From a bacterium EF100-94H03 bin56 (GTDB taxonomy: Bacteria; Pseudomonadota; Alphaproteobacteria; SP197): 46,705 nucleotides of DNA. Under the pieces are notes generated by a model, which worked only from the letters and a program-made list of their open reading frames with translations, made no database searches and was not told the DNA's origin. How positions within the stretch are numbered: the stretch's first letter is position 1; each line of letters opens with the position of its first letter. Position numbers and translations under genes: made by a program. The DNA lies in NCBI GenBank assembly GCA_002238685.1, contig MPMV01000034.1, forward strand, positions 1 through 46,705, given 5' to 3'. Positions 17,801 through 25,971 of the stretch are shown here, in pieces.

Positions 17801-18240
17801 TCGATCTGCCACGCCGCTGGATCAATCTCGCCGGATCGGCGCAGCTGACCGGCAGCGCCGGCCTTCCGGCGGTCTCCATGACCGTCGCCGGCCCTCTCGA
17901 CGAAGCAGGCCTCGTCTTCGATACCAGGCTGCTGGAAACACATCTCGTCAGCGAACCCGTTCCCCTGGTGGAAGACATTCCCCTGCCGGAAGACAAGCCG
18001 CTCGCTCCACCCGAAAAGACGGATGTCAGCGTAGTCTCGCAAGCGGCTGAACCCGACGTGCCGGAACGCGAAACCGTCATCGAAGAGCGGGAAGAAGAGG
18101 ATGGTTCGCTGCTTCTCTGGGTCCTGGAGGAGGAGGGCGGTACGCAATCGCCACAACCTGTGCCGGACGAAGGACAGAAGAGTGCAGTGGACGTGCCGGA
18201 AGAAGGGGAGAGCGGCAGCATCCTTCTTCTGCTCGATTGA
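14863..18240 (+). CDS. AsmA-family inner-membrane/periplasmic protein
   Basis: This 1125-aa protein begins with one membrane segment (residues about 4-25), followed by the AsmA N-terminal block (RDEVENQLEALTGRDVTVSGDLRLSF, split by DVTIGD). It continues as a long run of beta-strand repeats, and an AsmA C-terminal domain spans roughly 800-960 (LSGSLFGGTVLVSGTA, GRISLQRGAVEGFD). The last 90 residues are very acidic and Pro-rich. AsmA-like proteins form bridge-like grooves thought to move phospholipids between membranes. The start is TTG at 14863, with AAGGAG about nine bases upstream. It stands alone, and the acidic tail is unusual for the family. Confidence 0.85.
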   Translation: MRTVFWIAAALVAVALAAGAVWLLTRDLERYRDEVENQLEALTGRDVTVSGDLRLSFVPDLKVALSDVTIGDSDTPWLSLPEVHAVVSLTSLLSLDLAVERIRVVGPVLTIGGPDMAGSLTAGGATTHPSVRIDAVEIVDATVTWHSEFHGTRVFEGLDLAIESKGVDGPFEITGSLSGNVGEWTLDAALGRLTRTSLPMSLAVESDEGTSLRASGSLQDWKNEARFSGAVRLDVRDLGRLTGLAGAHNLPASFDAVMGISAGTIEVSDLALQLDETVAFGAIKSSADHLAVRMTSSKLDLDRLVALAQEMDSDHQAFAWLRGRHVAMDVTVEHALYRNRTARQVEVVASVADGTVDIERVAALLPGNTHAMVSGIASIKGDVPIFRGPLDVTSSDLRSTLAWLGVDLEGIPRDRLRTARLSAHCEATPGSAVLSGMDLVLDSSHVTGTLISLFAGKRSFIADLGIDELALDAYLPTGLPGTLPETDWTGFSLDVRSEVGTLVMGDVVAAGVFVDGALNQGALEFRRLEARDVSGAAVRATGRIEPAGRKLAFDVEIGAADIGSIARGAGIETPFDLQELGNVDLLLAAHGTFEDIDLEGSMATAVADFSIKGDLVRPLADPSFRGTIDVEGESLAAVAGVAGLDVPGGEGEPFMLSADIDLTPLGLSLAVAGKTLGATIDANGRLRNAALEDGRAVLKHADPGDLMDRWGLAGSADLEGPLDIAVRATGSLEEGVVVIERATVGPSSFEGAAEWSTAAARPVVNLRLAADTITLDALASRLPEVINDVDGRVDLVADHLVVGGVALDDVFVRSGAEGGVLHLETLSGSLFGGTVLVSGTASHGLPHEVTYSLDLEDGELEEVLGALTGRDTLSGRLHLAVDGTARGLTGEDLLQSLAGEGRISLQRGAVEGFDFQAMAGLLAVGGDSAAIAEAVSRSTGEGASGIITARASFSLSKGVARSDDLSVIFNGAEGVYELEVDLPRRWINLAGSAQLTGSAGLPAVSMTVAGPLDEAGLVFDTRLLETHLVSEPVPLVEDIPLPEDKPLAPPEKTDVSVVSQAAEPDVPERETVIEEREEEDGSLLLWVLEEEGGTQSPQPVPDEGQKSAVDVPEEGESGSILLLLD

Positions 18241-18285
18241 GAGCAGGGCGGTGGTGGCCCGGTGATCGCGGGGCGCCGATTTGCT

Positions 18286-18307
18286 GAAAATGATAATCAT
18301 TCGCAAT
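18286..18307 (+). promoter_or_regulatory. Fur-like iron box 1 upstream of fbpA
   Basis: The box contains TGATAATCATTCGCAAT (18291-18307), and AATGATAATCATT at 18289-18301 is a perfect 6-1-6 palindrome. This fits the Fur consensus of inverted TGATAAT/ATTATCA halves. A TTGACA (18312-18317) follows at once and may be the -35 element, so a repressor here would block RNA polymerase. Confidence 0.85.
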
Positions 18308-18346
18308 AATCTTGACATGTGGTCGGCGATGCCCCAAAGGGAACGC

Positions 18347-18366
18347 TAGTGATAATCATTCGCAAT
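18347..18366 (+). promoter_or_regulatory. Fur-like iron box 2 upstream of fbpA
   Basis: TGATAATCATTCGCAAT at 18350-18366 repeats box 1 exactly over 17 bases. The two copies start 59 bases apart. This one ends just before the ribosome site of fbpA, probably over or just after the transcription start. Paired boxes usually give tight repression when iron is plentiful. Confidence 0.85.
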
Positions 18367-18380
18367 GGAAGGGAAGCACC

Positions 18381-19391
18381 ATGCTCATGCGAATTGCTGC
18401 GCTCATTCTCGTCGTCCTGTCACTGCCGGCAGCGGCGAATGGTGAGATCAATCTCTATACGGCACGCCACTACGATGCCGACGTCCAGCTCTACGAGGCT
18501 TTCAACGAGGCCACCGGGATCACCGTCAATGTCATCGAGGACAAGGCCGGGGCCCTGATGGAAAGGATGAGGATCGAAGGCAAGAACAGTCCCGTTGATG
18601 TCTTCATGACTGCCGATGCCTCGAACCTGATGTCCGCCGCCCTCGACGGCCTGCTTCAGGGTGTCTCCTCGGCAGAACTGGAGTCCCGCGTACCCGCCTC
18701 ACTGCGCCATCCCGAGGGCGAGTGGTTTGCCTTTACCAGGCGCGCCCGCGTGATCATGGTAAAGAGGGACTTCGATTCGACAGGTCTCGAACGCTACGAG
18801 GATCTCGCGGATCCACGGTTTGACGATACCATCTGCATCCGCTCGTCGGGCAACATCTACAACCAGTCTCTCGTCGCCTCGCTCGTCGTCGCCAATGGCG
18901 ATGATGACACCGCACAATGGGTGAGGGGACTGGTGGCCAACATGGCGCGTGAACCGGAATCCAACGATACCGGCCAGATCAAGGCGGTGGCCGCCGGCCA
19001 GTGCGAGATCGCTGTCGCCAACACCTACTACCTGGCGCGCCTTGCGAGGTCAGACGATCCGGCCAATCGCGACATCGCCGGTGCCATCCGGGTCATCATG
19101 CCCAACCAGGGTGACCGCGGGGTCCACATCAACATTTCAGGGGCCGGTGTGGCCGCCCATGCCCCCAACCGCGACAACGCCATCGCCTTCCTGGAGTTTC
19201 TGGCCAGCGACATGGCGCAGCAGGTCTTCGCCGAAAGCAACAACGAATGGCCGGTGGTCGACGGTATCGCCCACGCGGATGTGCTCGATGATCTCTATGG
19301 AGACTTCGTCGCCGATGACATCGATGCGGCGGTGTTCGGCGCCAACCGCGCCCGCGCTCTCGGGATCATGGAAGAAAACGGCTGGAAGTAG
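18381..19391 (+). CDS. fbpA: ferric iron ABC transporter, periplasmic binding protein (FbpA/FutA)
   Basis: This 336-aa protein has a signal peptide (about residues 1-20, ending PAAAN). The mature start INLYTARHYDADVQLYEAF is typical of the ferric-binding FbpA/FutA1 family. The iron-ligand pair is present as two adjacent tyrosines (Tyr216/217 in VANTYYLARL), and Tyr160 may be a third. ATG 18381 has GGAAGGGA about seven bases upstream. Two iron boxes precede it. The gene converges on the permease gene fbpB. No ATP-binding subunit is encoded in the window, so it must come from elsewhere. Confidence 0.95.
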   Translation: MLMRIAALILVVLSLPAAANGEINLYTARHYDADVQLYEAFNEATGITVNVIEDKAGALMERMRIEGKNSPVDVFMTADASNLMSAALDGLLQGVSSAELESRVPASLRHPEGEWFAFTRRARVIMVKRDFDSTGLERYEDLADPRFDDTICIRSSGNIYNQSLVASLVVANGDDDTAQWVRGLVANMAREPESNDTGQIKAVAAGQCEIAVANTYYLARLARSDDPANRDIAGAIRVIMPNQGDRGVHINISGAGVAAHAPNRDNAIAFLEFLASDMAQQVFAESNNEWPVVDGIAHADVLDDLYGDFVADDIDAAVFGANRARALGIMEENGWK

Positions 19392-19405
19392 GCGTCCGGC
19401 CGCCA

Positions 19406-19437
19406 CCGGTCACGGCCGTGTTCCCGGCCGTGACCGG
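19406..19437. terminator. hairpin between converging fbpA and fbpB
   Basis: A perfect 13-bp stem (19406-19418 with 19425-19437) closes a six-base loop. It lies 15 bases past the fbpA stop and overlaps the last codons and stop of fbpB. The symmetry suits a two-way terminator, although there is no strong T run on either side. Confidence 0.6.
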
Positions 19438-21080
19438 GCGATCCTTCCGGAGAGCAGGATGACAGGAAGCACCCCCGCCAGCACAATGGCCAGGGCTGCC
19501 GTCGAGGCCTCGGCCAGCCGTTCGTCCGCCGCCAGCCTCCACGTCCTGGTGGCCAGGGTCTCGAAGTTGAAGGGGCGCACCAGCAAGGTAGCCGGCAGCT
19601 CCTTGAGAACATCGACGAAGACCAGCAGGCCGGCCGTGAGGAGGCTGCCCCGCAACAGCGGGGCGTGGATTTCGGTCAGGGTGGAGAAGGGACTGTGGCC
19701 CAGCGTCCTCGAGGCGCCGTCCATCGCCGGGGTCACCCTGGCGAGCCCCGCATCGGTACTGTTGTAGGCAACCGCCAGAAATCGCACCACATAGGCAAGA
19801 AGAAGCGCGGCGATCGAACCGGTCAGCAGCAGGCCTGTCGACACGCCGAAAGCCGCCTCCATGAGGGCATCGAGACGGTTGTCGAACCAGGTAAGGGGGA
19901 CCAGGATCCCGACCGCGATGACGGATCCCGGAATGGCATAGCCCATTGAGGAGATCCGTGCGGCGCCAATCGTCAGCGGGCTTGCCGCGAGACGTGCCGC
20001 GTAGCCCAGTGTCAGGGCGGCGGCGACGGCCAGGACGGCGGCCAGTCCGGCCACCAGGACCGAGTTTCCGGCATAGGTCATGAACGCCGCGAAGGGCATC
20101 GAATCGCCAGAGGCAAAGGAGAGTTCGAGGAGCAGGGAGACCGGAACCACGAATCCCAGCAGGACCGGAAGGAGGGTGGCGAGGAAGGCGGTCCAGGCCC
20201 TGATTCCGCCAAGGACAAAACGCGGCAGGGGCTGGAAGCGACCCGTCCCTGTCACATACCGGGCCCGGCCCCGGGAGCCCCGCTCCAGAAGGATCACGGC
20301 CAGAGCGAAGATGAGCAGGATGTTGGCCAGCTGTGCCGCTCCTTCCGGCGAACCCCTGATGAACCATGTCCGGTAGATGCCGGTGGTGAATGTCTGAACC
20401 CCGAAGAACTCGACGGTTCCGAAGTCGGCCAGCGTCTCCATGAGTGCCAGGGCAAGTCCGGCGGCAATTCCGGGCCGGGCCATGGGCACGGCAACACGGG
20501 CGAATGCGGACCAGGGGCCGAGTCCCAGGGACCGGGCGACACCGAGGGCCTGGACCGACTGTGACAGGAACGCGTTGCGCGCCAGAAGATAGACATACGG
20601 GTAGAGCACCAGCGACAGCATGGCGATGGCGCCCGGTGTGGAGCGGATTTCGGGGAACCAGTAGTCATGGCGCCCCCAGCCGGTCAGATCGCGCAGAAAC
20701 GTCTGCAGCGGCCCGGCGAACTCCAGGAAATCGGTGTAGGCATAGGCGATGACATAGGCCGGAGCGGCAAACGGGAGAAGCAGCAGCCATTCCATGTAAC
20801 GCCGGCCCGGAAACTCGCACATGGTGACAAGCCACGCGGTCCCGGTGCCGATGGTCCCTGCGACCACGGCCACTCCCGCCAGCAACACCAGGGTGTTGAC
20901 GACATAGACCGAGAGAATGCGATCGATGAGACCGGCCCACACGACACCGCTGCCGGTGAAGAGGTTCGACACGACGGCAAGGATGGGAAGGGAGACAATG
21001 GCGGCAATGACCAGAGCTGCCGCAGGAAAGAGTGGCCACCAGCCGGAAGCGGGCCGCATCTGTCTGACCGGCAGCCTCAC
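19410..21080 (-). CDS. fbpB: ferric iron ABC transporter permease (FbpB type)
   Basis: This 556-aa inner-membrane protein has about twelve predicted helices and two copies of the binding-protein-dependent permease module. Each has an EAA-like loop: the first near [28 protein letters not shown], the second near [27 protein letters not shown], each shortened here by family variation. The fused two-module form is normal for FbpB/SfuB/HitB. It should work with FbpA, encoded convergently. The first codon overlaps the stop of fumC as ATGA, so its translation depends on fumC. Two features are odd: an operon with fumarase, and no ATPase gene next door. Confidence 0.93.
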   Translation of the reverse strand: MRLPVRQMRPASGWWPLFPAAALVIAAIVSLPILAVVSNLFTGSGVVWAGLIDRILSVYVVNTLVLLAGVAVVAGTIGTGTAWLVTMCEFPGRRYMEWLLLLPFAAPAYVIAYAYTDFLEFAGPLQTFLRDLTGWGRHDYWFPEIRSTPGAIAMLSLVLYPYVYLLARNAFLSQSVQALGVARSLGLGPWSAFARVAVPMARPGIAAGLALALMETLADFGTVEFFGVQTFTTGIYRTWFIRGSPEGAAQLANILLIFALAVILLERGSRGRARYVTGTGRFQPLPRFVLGGIRAWTAFLATLLPVLLGFVVPVSLLLELSFASGDSMPFAAFMTYAGNSVLVAGLAAVLAVAAALTLGYAARLAASPLTIGAARISSMGYAIPGSVIAVGILVPLTWFDNRLDALMEAAFGVSTGLLLTGSIAALLLAYVVRFLAVAYNSTDAGLARVTPAMDGASRTLGHSPFSTLTEIHAPLLRGSLLTAGLLVFVDVLKELPATLLVRPFNFETLATRTWRLAADERLAEASTAALAIVLAGVLPVILLSGRIARSRPGTRP

Positions 21081-22501
21081 GCCTTCGACGGGCCGACCAT
21101 GGAGTGCGGTCTCACCCAGGCATCGAAGTCCTCGGGGCTGACGAGGCCAAGCGAGACGGCAGCCTCCTTCAAGGTCGTGCCCTCGGCATGCGCCTTCTTG
21201 GCGATCCTCGCTGCATTGTCATAACCGATGTGGGGGTTGAGTGCCGTCACGAGCATGAGCGAGCGCTGCATCATCTCTTCGATACGGTCCCTGTCGGCAG
21301 CGATGCCGGCAACGCAGCGATCCGTGAAACTCGCTGCCGCATCACCGAGAAGACGGGCGGAACGCAGCACGTTGAAGACCATCACAGGCTTGAAGACGTT
21401 GAGTTCGAAGTGTCCCTGGGCTCCTGCAATCGTGACCGCCGTGTGGTTGCCCATGACCTCGGCGCAGACCATGGTCAGGGCCTCGCACTGGGTCGGGTTG
21501 ACCTTGCCCGGCATGATTGAACTGCCAGGTTCATTGGCCGGCAGCACAAGTTCCCCTATGCCGCTGCGTGGCCCGGAGCCGAGCAGCCTGATATCGTTCG
21601 CGATCTTGTTGAGGCTGACGGCGACGACATTGAGCGCCCCGGACACTTCCACCATGGCATCATGGCTCGCCAGGGCCTCGAACTTGTTGGCAGCGGTCAC
21701 GAAGGGAAGGTTGGTCATCGCGGCCACGCGTTCAGCGAAGGCGACATCGAATCCCTGGGGACTGTTGAGGCCCGTGCCGACCGCCGTCCCTCCCATGGCA
21801 AGCTGCATGAGCCGCGGCATCGTTCCCCTGACACGCTCGATGCCGAGTTCCGCCTGCCGGGCGTATCCCGAAAACTCCTGGCCCAGGGTCAAGGGCGTCG
21901 CATCCTGAAGATGCGTTCGGCCGATCTTGACGATGTCGGAGTACTCCTGCGCCTTGGAGTCCAGAGCGGTGTGAAGCCGTTGAAGCGAACCAAGAAGCCG
22001 TCGATCAACCTCGATGGCGACGGCGATATGCATCGCTGTCGGGAAGCCATCATTGGATGACTGGCCCATGTTGACATGGTCATTGGGGTGCACCGGGCTC
22101 TTCGAGCCCAGTTCGCCGCCAAGGATCTCGATAGCCCGGTTCGCGATCACCTCGTTGACGTTCATGTTGGTCTGGGTACCCGATCCGGTCTGCCAGACAA
22201 CGAGAGGAAAGTGGTCCCCAAGACGTCCCTCGATGACCTCGTCGGCGGCAGTGGTGATCGCTGCGGCCAGATGGTCCTGGAGCTTGCCCGAGGACCGGTT
22301 GATGTCGGCCGCCGCCTTCTTGACGTAACCGAAGGCCTCGATCAGCTGCGAGGGCATGCGTTCGGACGGGCCCCCGATGGGGAAGTTGCCAAGCGATCTC
22401 TGGGTCTGAGCGCCCCAGTAGCGATCCCCGGGAACGCTGATCTCCCCGAGAGAGTCGGTTTCTGTGCGGAGATCGGCCATGGACTGCGGTTCCCGCGTCA
22501 A
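21077..22501 (-). CDS. fumC: class II fumarate hydratase (iron-independent fumarase)
   Basis: This 474-aa enzyme interconverts fumarate and malate in the citric acid cycle. Family marks are [48 protein letters not shown] (split by the family's lysine-free loop) and the signature [10 protein letters not shown] (326-335). Unlike class I enzymes it has no iron-sulfur cluster. I favour TTG 22501 as the start because AAGGAAGG lies six bases upstream; the in-frame ATG at 22480 has only a weak site. It is translationally coupled to the iron permease fbpB and preceded by an iron-box-like sequence. Confidence 0.96.
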   Translation of the reverse strand: MTREPQSMADLRTETDSLGEISVPGDRYWGAQTQRSLGNFPIGGPSERMPSQLIEAFGYVKKAAADINRSSGKLQDHLAAAITTAADEVIEGRLGDHFPLVVWQTGSGTQTNMNVNEVIANRAIEILGGELGSKSPVHPNDHVNMGQSSNDGFPTAMHIAVAIEVDRRLLGSLQRLHTALDSKAQEYSDIVKIGRTHLQDATPLTLGQEFSGYARQAELGIERVRGTMPRLMQLAMGGTAVGTGLNSPQGFDVAFAERVAAMTNLPFVTAANKFEALASHDAMVEVSGALNVVAVSLNKIANDIRLLGSGPRSGIGELVLPANEPGSSIMPGKVNPTQCEALTMVCAEVMGNHTAVTIAGAQGHFELNVFKPVMVFNVLRSARLLGDAAASFTDRCVAGIAADRDRIEEMMQRSLMLVTALNPHIGYDNAARIAKKAHAEGTTLKEAAVSLGLVSPEDFDAWVRPHSMVGPSKA

Positions 22502-22534
22502 GTCAGGCCTTCCTTACCACACCGCGTCCCGTCC

Positions 22535-22550
22535 TTGCGAACGATTCTCA
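22535..22550 (-). promoter_or_regulatory. Fur-like box upstream of fumC-fbpB
   Basis: On the minus strand this reads TGAGAATCGTTCGCAA, which matches 14 of 16 bases of the two boxes in front of fbpA (TGATAATCATTCGCAA). It lies 34 bases upstream of the fumC start, in the short gap after sspB. A shared iron regulator for both transcription units is likely. Confidence 0.6.
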
Positions 22551-22566
22551 GTCGTGGAATGCAACC

Positions 22567-23004
22567 CTACTTCTTGCGGAAGGAATCGAGGGAGACGATG
22601 GTGCCATCACCTTCGGGCGGTTCCGGCTCTGCCTCCTCGACAGGTTCTCCCTCGGCAGCCTTGAAGTTCAGTCCGAACTTGACGCTCGGGTCGACGAACG
22701 AGGTGACGGCAGTCCAGGGAACACCGAGTTCGTGGGGCATGCGGTCAAATGAAAGACCGATGGAAAATCCTTCTTCGTCGACCTCCAGATTCCAGAACTG
22801 ATTCTGGATGACGATCGTGATGTCTTCGGGATAGCGGGCCTTCAGGGCCTTGGCCATCCTGACGCCGGGGTGGTCGGTACGGAAGGTGATGTAGAAGTGA
22901 TGGTCTCCAGGCAAGCCGTCACGCGCGGCGATTTCGAGGGCGTGCGCGACGACGCTGCGCAGGGCGCCGTCAATCAGAAGTCCGTAGTGAATGGAGTCAT
23001 TCAT
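22567..23004 (-). CDS. sspB: SspB-like ClpXP adaptor (alphaproteobacterial type)
   Basis: This 145-aa protein is of the divergent SspB family of alphaproteobacteria. The N-terminal substrate-binding domain shows HHFYITFRTDHPGV and MAKALKARYPEDITIVIQNQFWNL, divided by the family turn. The C terminus is an acidic linker (EEAEPEPPEGDG) ending in IVSLDSFRKK, the expected ClpX-docking tail. It delivers ssrA-tagged proteins to ClpXP. The gene that makes those tags, ssrA, ends about 30 bases upstream on the same strand. fumC follows 66 bases downstream. Confidence 0.9.
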   Translation of the reverse strand: MNDSIHYGLLIDGALRSVVAHALEIAARDGLPGDHHFYITFRTDHPGVRMAKALKARYPEDITIVIQNQFWNLEVDEEGFSIGLSFDRMPHELGVPWTAVTSFVDPSVKFGLNFKAAEGEPVEEAEPEPPEGDGTIVSLDSFRKK

Positions 23005-23036
23005 CGCTCGACCGGACCGTCAGGGACCGACAGGAT

Positions 23037-23293
23037 GGAGGGCTTCTGTTGCCCGGTGCCCTCCAAACCGCGCTTGTCGCCTAAGCGGCAACAGCGAACG
23101 CCTCGTTGTCGTTGGCGTTTGTGAGATTGACCCGATAACGGCGGTATCATACCGGGCGAAAATCGCACCTTTACCACGCACGTCGATCCTGGTTCGCCCC
23201 CATAGGCTTATGGTGGAGGCGGCGGGTACTGCCCCCGCGTCCGCAACGTCTATTCCGAACGACGTTTATCGCCATAGCCCGGCGCACCGGGCA
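23037..23293 (-). ncRNA. ssrA: two-piece (circularly permuted) tmRNA, ssrA
   Basis: The acceptor piece comes first (about 23293-23211). It has a 6-bp hairpin (GCCCGG/CCGGGC), a stem AACGTC/GACGTT, a T-arm-like GCGGG/CCCGC, the 3' acceptor strand CGCCTCC (23221-23215) and an encoded ACCA (23214-23211). A nine-base linker (23210-23202) is presumably cut out. The coding piece starts GGGGGCG at 23201, which pairs with CGCCTCC to make the acceptor stem. The tag frame 23116-23081 gives ANDNEAFAVAA and a stop. A GGAGGGC/GCCCTCC hairpin (23064-23037) ends the gene. The exact resume codon is uncertain; two upstream codons (ACA AAC) could be included. The permuted layout is established for alphaproteobacteria. 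Confidence 0.93.
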
Positions 23294-23299
23294 ACCCGA

Positions 23300-23328
23300 C
23301 ATATAGTCTCGACCCGGCCTGTACGCAA
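23300..23328 (-). promoter_or_regulatory. sigma-70-like promoter of ssrA
   Basis: On the minus strand a -35 TTGCGT (23328-23323) and a -10 TATATG (23305-23300) are 17 bases apart. The start would fall near 23293, right at the first hairpin of the acceptor piece, which supports both the promoter and the RNA boundary. Confidence 0.6.
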
Positions 23329-23958
23329 CCCTTGTTTCGGGCAACCGCACGGCAACCGGATGCGAAAGGTCTCTCTGGCCCTCCGAAAAGCGGCTTGCTG
23401 CGTGCGAAGCGCTTGCGGTCCTCCTGTCCCTGCTGGAGATCCGGGGACAGGGCGGCGTGTTCAGTCTCGCCCGGCGATGGCACTGCGGCTGTCACCCACC
23501 CAAGGCATCATGTTTCAAGATTCCGCAGTACTCCGTCGTGCCGAACTCGGTTTCATGTAGCGATCAGGATACTACCTGGCCATCGCAAGTTACCTCGCTG
23601 ACCGTCCCATCCGCCGGCATCTCATCAAGGCCCGGCTCGTCTGCTTCCCTGCAGGATCACGGAATGCCCCGGCGTCACTGTGCCGACGGTACTCCCGACC
23701 ATTGTTTGCAGCCGCTATCGTACGTGTGTGCACGGGGCACAGCCAGCACAGACAATCGCGGCTGCAGCGTCCTCTGAATGGACAAACGCCACGGAATCGT
23801 CCGTCACGGAAGAGAACGGACGGTCAGACGGCAGGTGCGTTCAGCATTCGGACTCTTCAGGCCGCCATCCTCATCCGGTCGCAGTCCCCCGTGGGGGTCT
23901 TGCGGGTCAACGGCATACTTCCCATGCTACAAAGGTACCATGAGTGGCGAGGAACATG
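23329..23958. other. 630-base stretch with no supportable gene
   Basis: This is the gap between the divergent ssrA gene and the AlbA_2 gene. Small open frames on both strands show no motifs. It marks the border between core genome (ssrA) and the accessory island. I see no tRNA, direct repeat or insertion sequence end. Confidence 0.4.
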
Positions 23959-25173
23959 ATGGCTGAGGCCAGCCTGGTTGACCGCATCCAACTTGGCGAA
24001 GACTCGACACTCGAGTTCAAGCGCGTCGTAGTCACCGGTCAACGCGTCAGGGGTCCGGACCGGGGTGCGTTCGCCGATGAACTTGCCGCGATGGCGAACG
24101 GGCGAGGCGGAACCGTGATCCTGGGGGTGGACGACAGAAGCCGGGAGGTGCTGGGCATTCCGCTGGACGACCTGGACATTGTCGAGAGCTGGGTTCGTGA
24201 GATCTGCAACGATTCGGTAAGGCCAGCACTCGACGCCGATATCCGTAAGCTCACAATGGAGACCGCTGCCGGCCACCCGGTTCCGGTCATCCGAATTGAC
24301 CTGGCCCGCAGTCTGTTCATTCACAAGAGTCCTGGAGGATATTTCCGCAGAATTGGCAGTTCCAAGCGTGAAATGACTCCGGAAACACTCGCGCGCTTAA
24401 TTCAGGAACGCAGCTACAGTCGTCTCATTCGATTCGATGAAACCATCGTCCCTGGAACAGGACGAGCGGACTTGCACTTTGCGCTCACCCAAAGATTTAC
24501 TCTGACCGACCCTACCGACGACACACTGCGCAAGCTTTGTATCATGTCGAATGACGACGACGGAGCTGAACGGCTCACGATCGCAGGTGTTCTGCTTTGC
24601 ACGTCCGAGCCGCAACGCTGGATGGCTCACGCATACATCCAGGCCGTCAGCTATGCTGGAGACCGGACGGACGTCGAATATCAGACAGATTCGCGAGACA
24701 TCGGCGGACCCCTTGACGAACAGGTTGCGGAAGCTCTGCACTTTGTGCGACGGAACACATTGGTGCGGGCAGTAAAAAATGGGCCACGGTCGGACAGACC
24801 GCAGTTCAGCGCCCGGGCGGTATTCGAGGCTCTTGTGAACGCTGTTGCGCATCGCGACTACTCGATCGCCGGTTCGCGGATACGCCTTCACCTGTTCGGG
24901 GACCGGCTCGAACTCTATGTGCCCGGCGCCCTCGCTAACACACTGACTCCGGACAGCCTGCACCTGCGGCAGGCCAGCAGGAACGAACTCATCGTGTCCT
25001 TGTTGGCGCGCTGCCCTGCACCAACCGGTCTCGGTCGTTCACGCTTGATGGACCGCCGCGGTGACGGTGTACCGATCATCCGCAAGGAATGCGAACGATT
25101 GACCGGCCACCTTCCCGAGTACAGCGTACTCGACGACAGCGAACTGCGTCTCGTAGTTCGGTCGGCGGACTAG
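23959..25173 (+). CDS. AlbA_2 (Schlafen-type) DNA-binding protein with C-terminal HATPase domain
   Basis: This protein of about 404 aa has an N-terminal AlbA_2 domain (residues about 8-120): STLEFKR, then FADELAAMANGRGGTVILGVDD and GGYFRRIGSSKREMT. The C-terminal half contains a GHKL/HATPase_c_4-like module: RAVFEALVNAVAHRDYS (N box), LHLFGDRLELYVPGAL and RGDGVPIIRKEC. This is the architecture of 'RecG-like' or transcriptional-regulator AlbA_2 proteins, which are often found in mobile or defence loci. I chose ATG 23959, with GAGG six bases upstream. It is the first gene of a four-gene plus-strand set. Its function is unknown; it may sense or bind nucleic acid in an ATP-dependent way. Confidence 0.85.
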   Translation: MAEASLVDRIQLGEDSTLEFKRVVVTGQRVRGPDRGAFADELAAMANGRGGTVILGVDDRSREVLGIPLDDLDIVESWVREICNDSVRPALDADIRKLTMETAAGHPVPVIRIDLARSLFIHKSPGGYFRRIGSSKREMTPETLARLIQERSYSRLIRFDETIVPGTGRADLHFALTQRFTLTDPTDDTLRKLCIMSNDDDGAERLTIAGVLLCTSEPQRWMAHAYIQAVSYAGDRTDVEYQTDSRDIGGPLDEQVAEALHFVRRNTLVRAVKNGPRSDRPQFSARAVFEALVNAVAHRDYSIAGSRIRLHLFGDRLELYVPGALANTLTPDSLHLRQASRNELIVSLLARCPAPTGLGRSRLMDRRGDGVPIIRKECERLTGHLPEYSVLDDSELRLVVRSAD

Positions 25174-25277
25174 GCGCTGCTTTCGCTCGCGATTCATAGG
25201 CCGGACACGGTCGCTGGCGGCGTGTGCCGTTCGGTTGCAGGCGGCATGGGAATGATCATCGATCCGAGACGGTGTCG

Positions 25278-25967
25278 ATGACCGAAAGCATGCAGATTGT
25301 GTGTCTTGCAAACTCCCGAAAGCTATCGGGCCGATGCATTGCCGGTCGGGTGTGGGCAATCGACGAGAAGGCAGGATGCTGGGTCCGGCTCGTAAGCGCA
25401 CGGGAGAACCAGGAGGTGTCGGAATACGAACGCCAGTACGAAGACGGAAGCGATCCCAGGATTCTCGATATCATCGAAGTGCCCGTGCTCAGGCCGCAGC
25501 CAGAAGGTCACCAGACCGAAAACTGGCTGCTTGACCCGGATTACTATTGGGAGAAGGTCGGTGTTTATTCACCGTTGGATCTTCCGGCCCTGGTTGATCC
25601 GGTTGAGCCGCTGTGGGTTGACGGTTGCAGCACCTATCATGGTCGCAATGACAGGATTCCCTTGGAAGGAACGGGAAAGACACCCAGTTCCCTACGGTTA
25701 ATTGCTGTTGAGGAAGTCATTGTAGAGGTATTTGCACCCGGCGAAGCGTTTGGGAACTCCAAGCGGCGCGTACAGGGCCAGTTCGTGCATGCAGGCCAGA
25801 ACTACGCGTTCTGGGTGACCGATCCCCTGTACGAGCGAAGGTTTCTAGCAAAGCTGGACGGTACCTACAGAATTGGCGAGTGCCATCTGACCATCAGTCT
25901 TGGTGAACCGTACCGGAACGCCATATTCAAACTCATCGCCGCCATCATCGAACCAGATTGGCACTAG
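25278..25967 (+). CDS. probable dual OB-domain protein
   Basis: This 229-aa protein begins MTESMQIVCLANSRKLSGRCIAG, shortened here, followed by RVWAIDEKAGCWVRLVSA and later IIEVPVLRP and HQTENWLLDP. I recall this pattern ('ICLANSRK.SGRCIAG ... WIRPVS') from proteins named dual OB domain-containing, which tend to neighbour DUF488 genes. The C-terminal half (VIVEVFAPG, KRRVQGQFVHAGQNYAFWVTDP) would be the second barrel. OB folds usually bind nucleic acid. ATG 25278 is chosen; ATG 25290 is also possible. The next gene starts five bases after the stop. No catalytic motif is seen. Confidence 0.7.
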   Translation: MTESMQIVCLANSRKLSGRCIAGRVWAIDEKAGCWVRLVSARENQEVSEYERQYEDGSDPRILDIIEVPVLRPQPEGHQTENWLLDPDYYWEKVGVYSPLDLPALVDPVEPLWVDGCSTYHGRNDRIPLEGTGKTPSSLRLIAVEEVIVEVFAPGEAFGNSKRRVQGQFVHAGQNYAFWVTDPLYERRFLAKLDGTYRIGECHLTISLGEPYRNAIFKLIAAIIEPDWH

Positions 25968-25971
25968 AATC

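Noticed and set aside
23005..23560. Protein-coding frames across the ssrA region
   Set aside because: The sequence is explained by the tmRNA pieces, their pairing and the promoter; the frames have no protein features.
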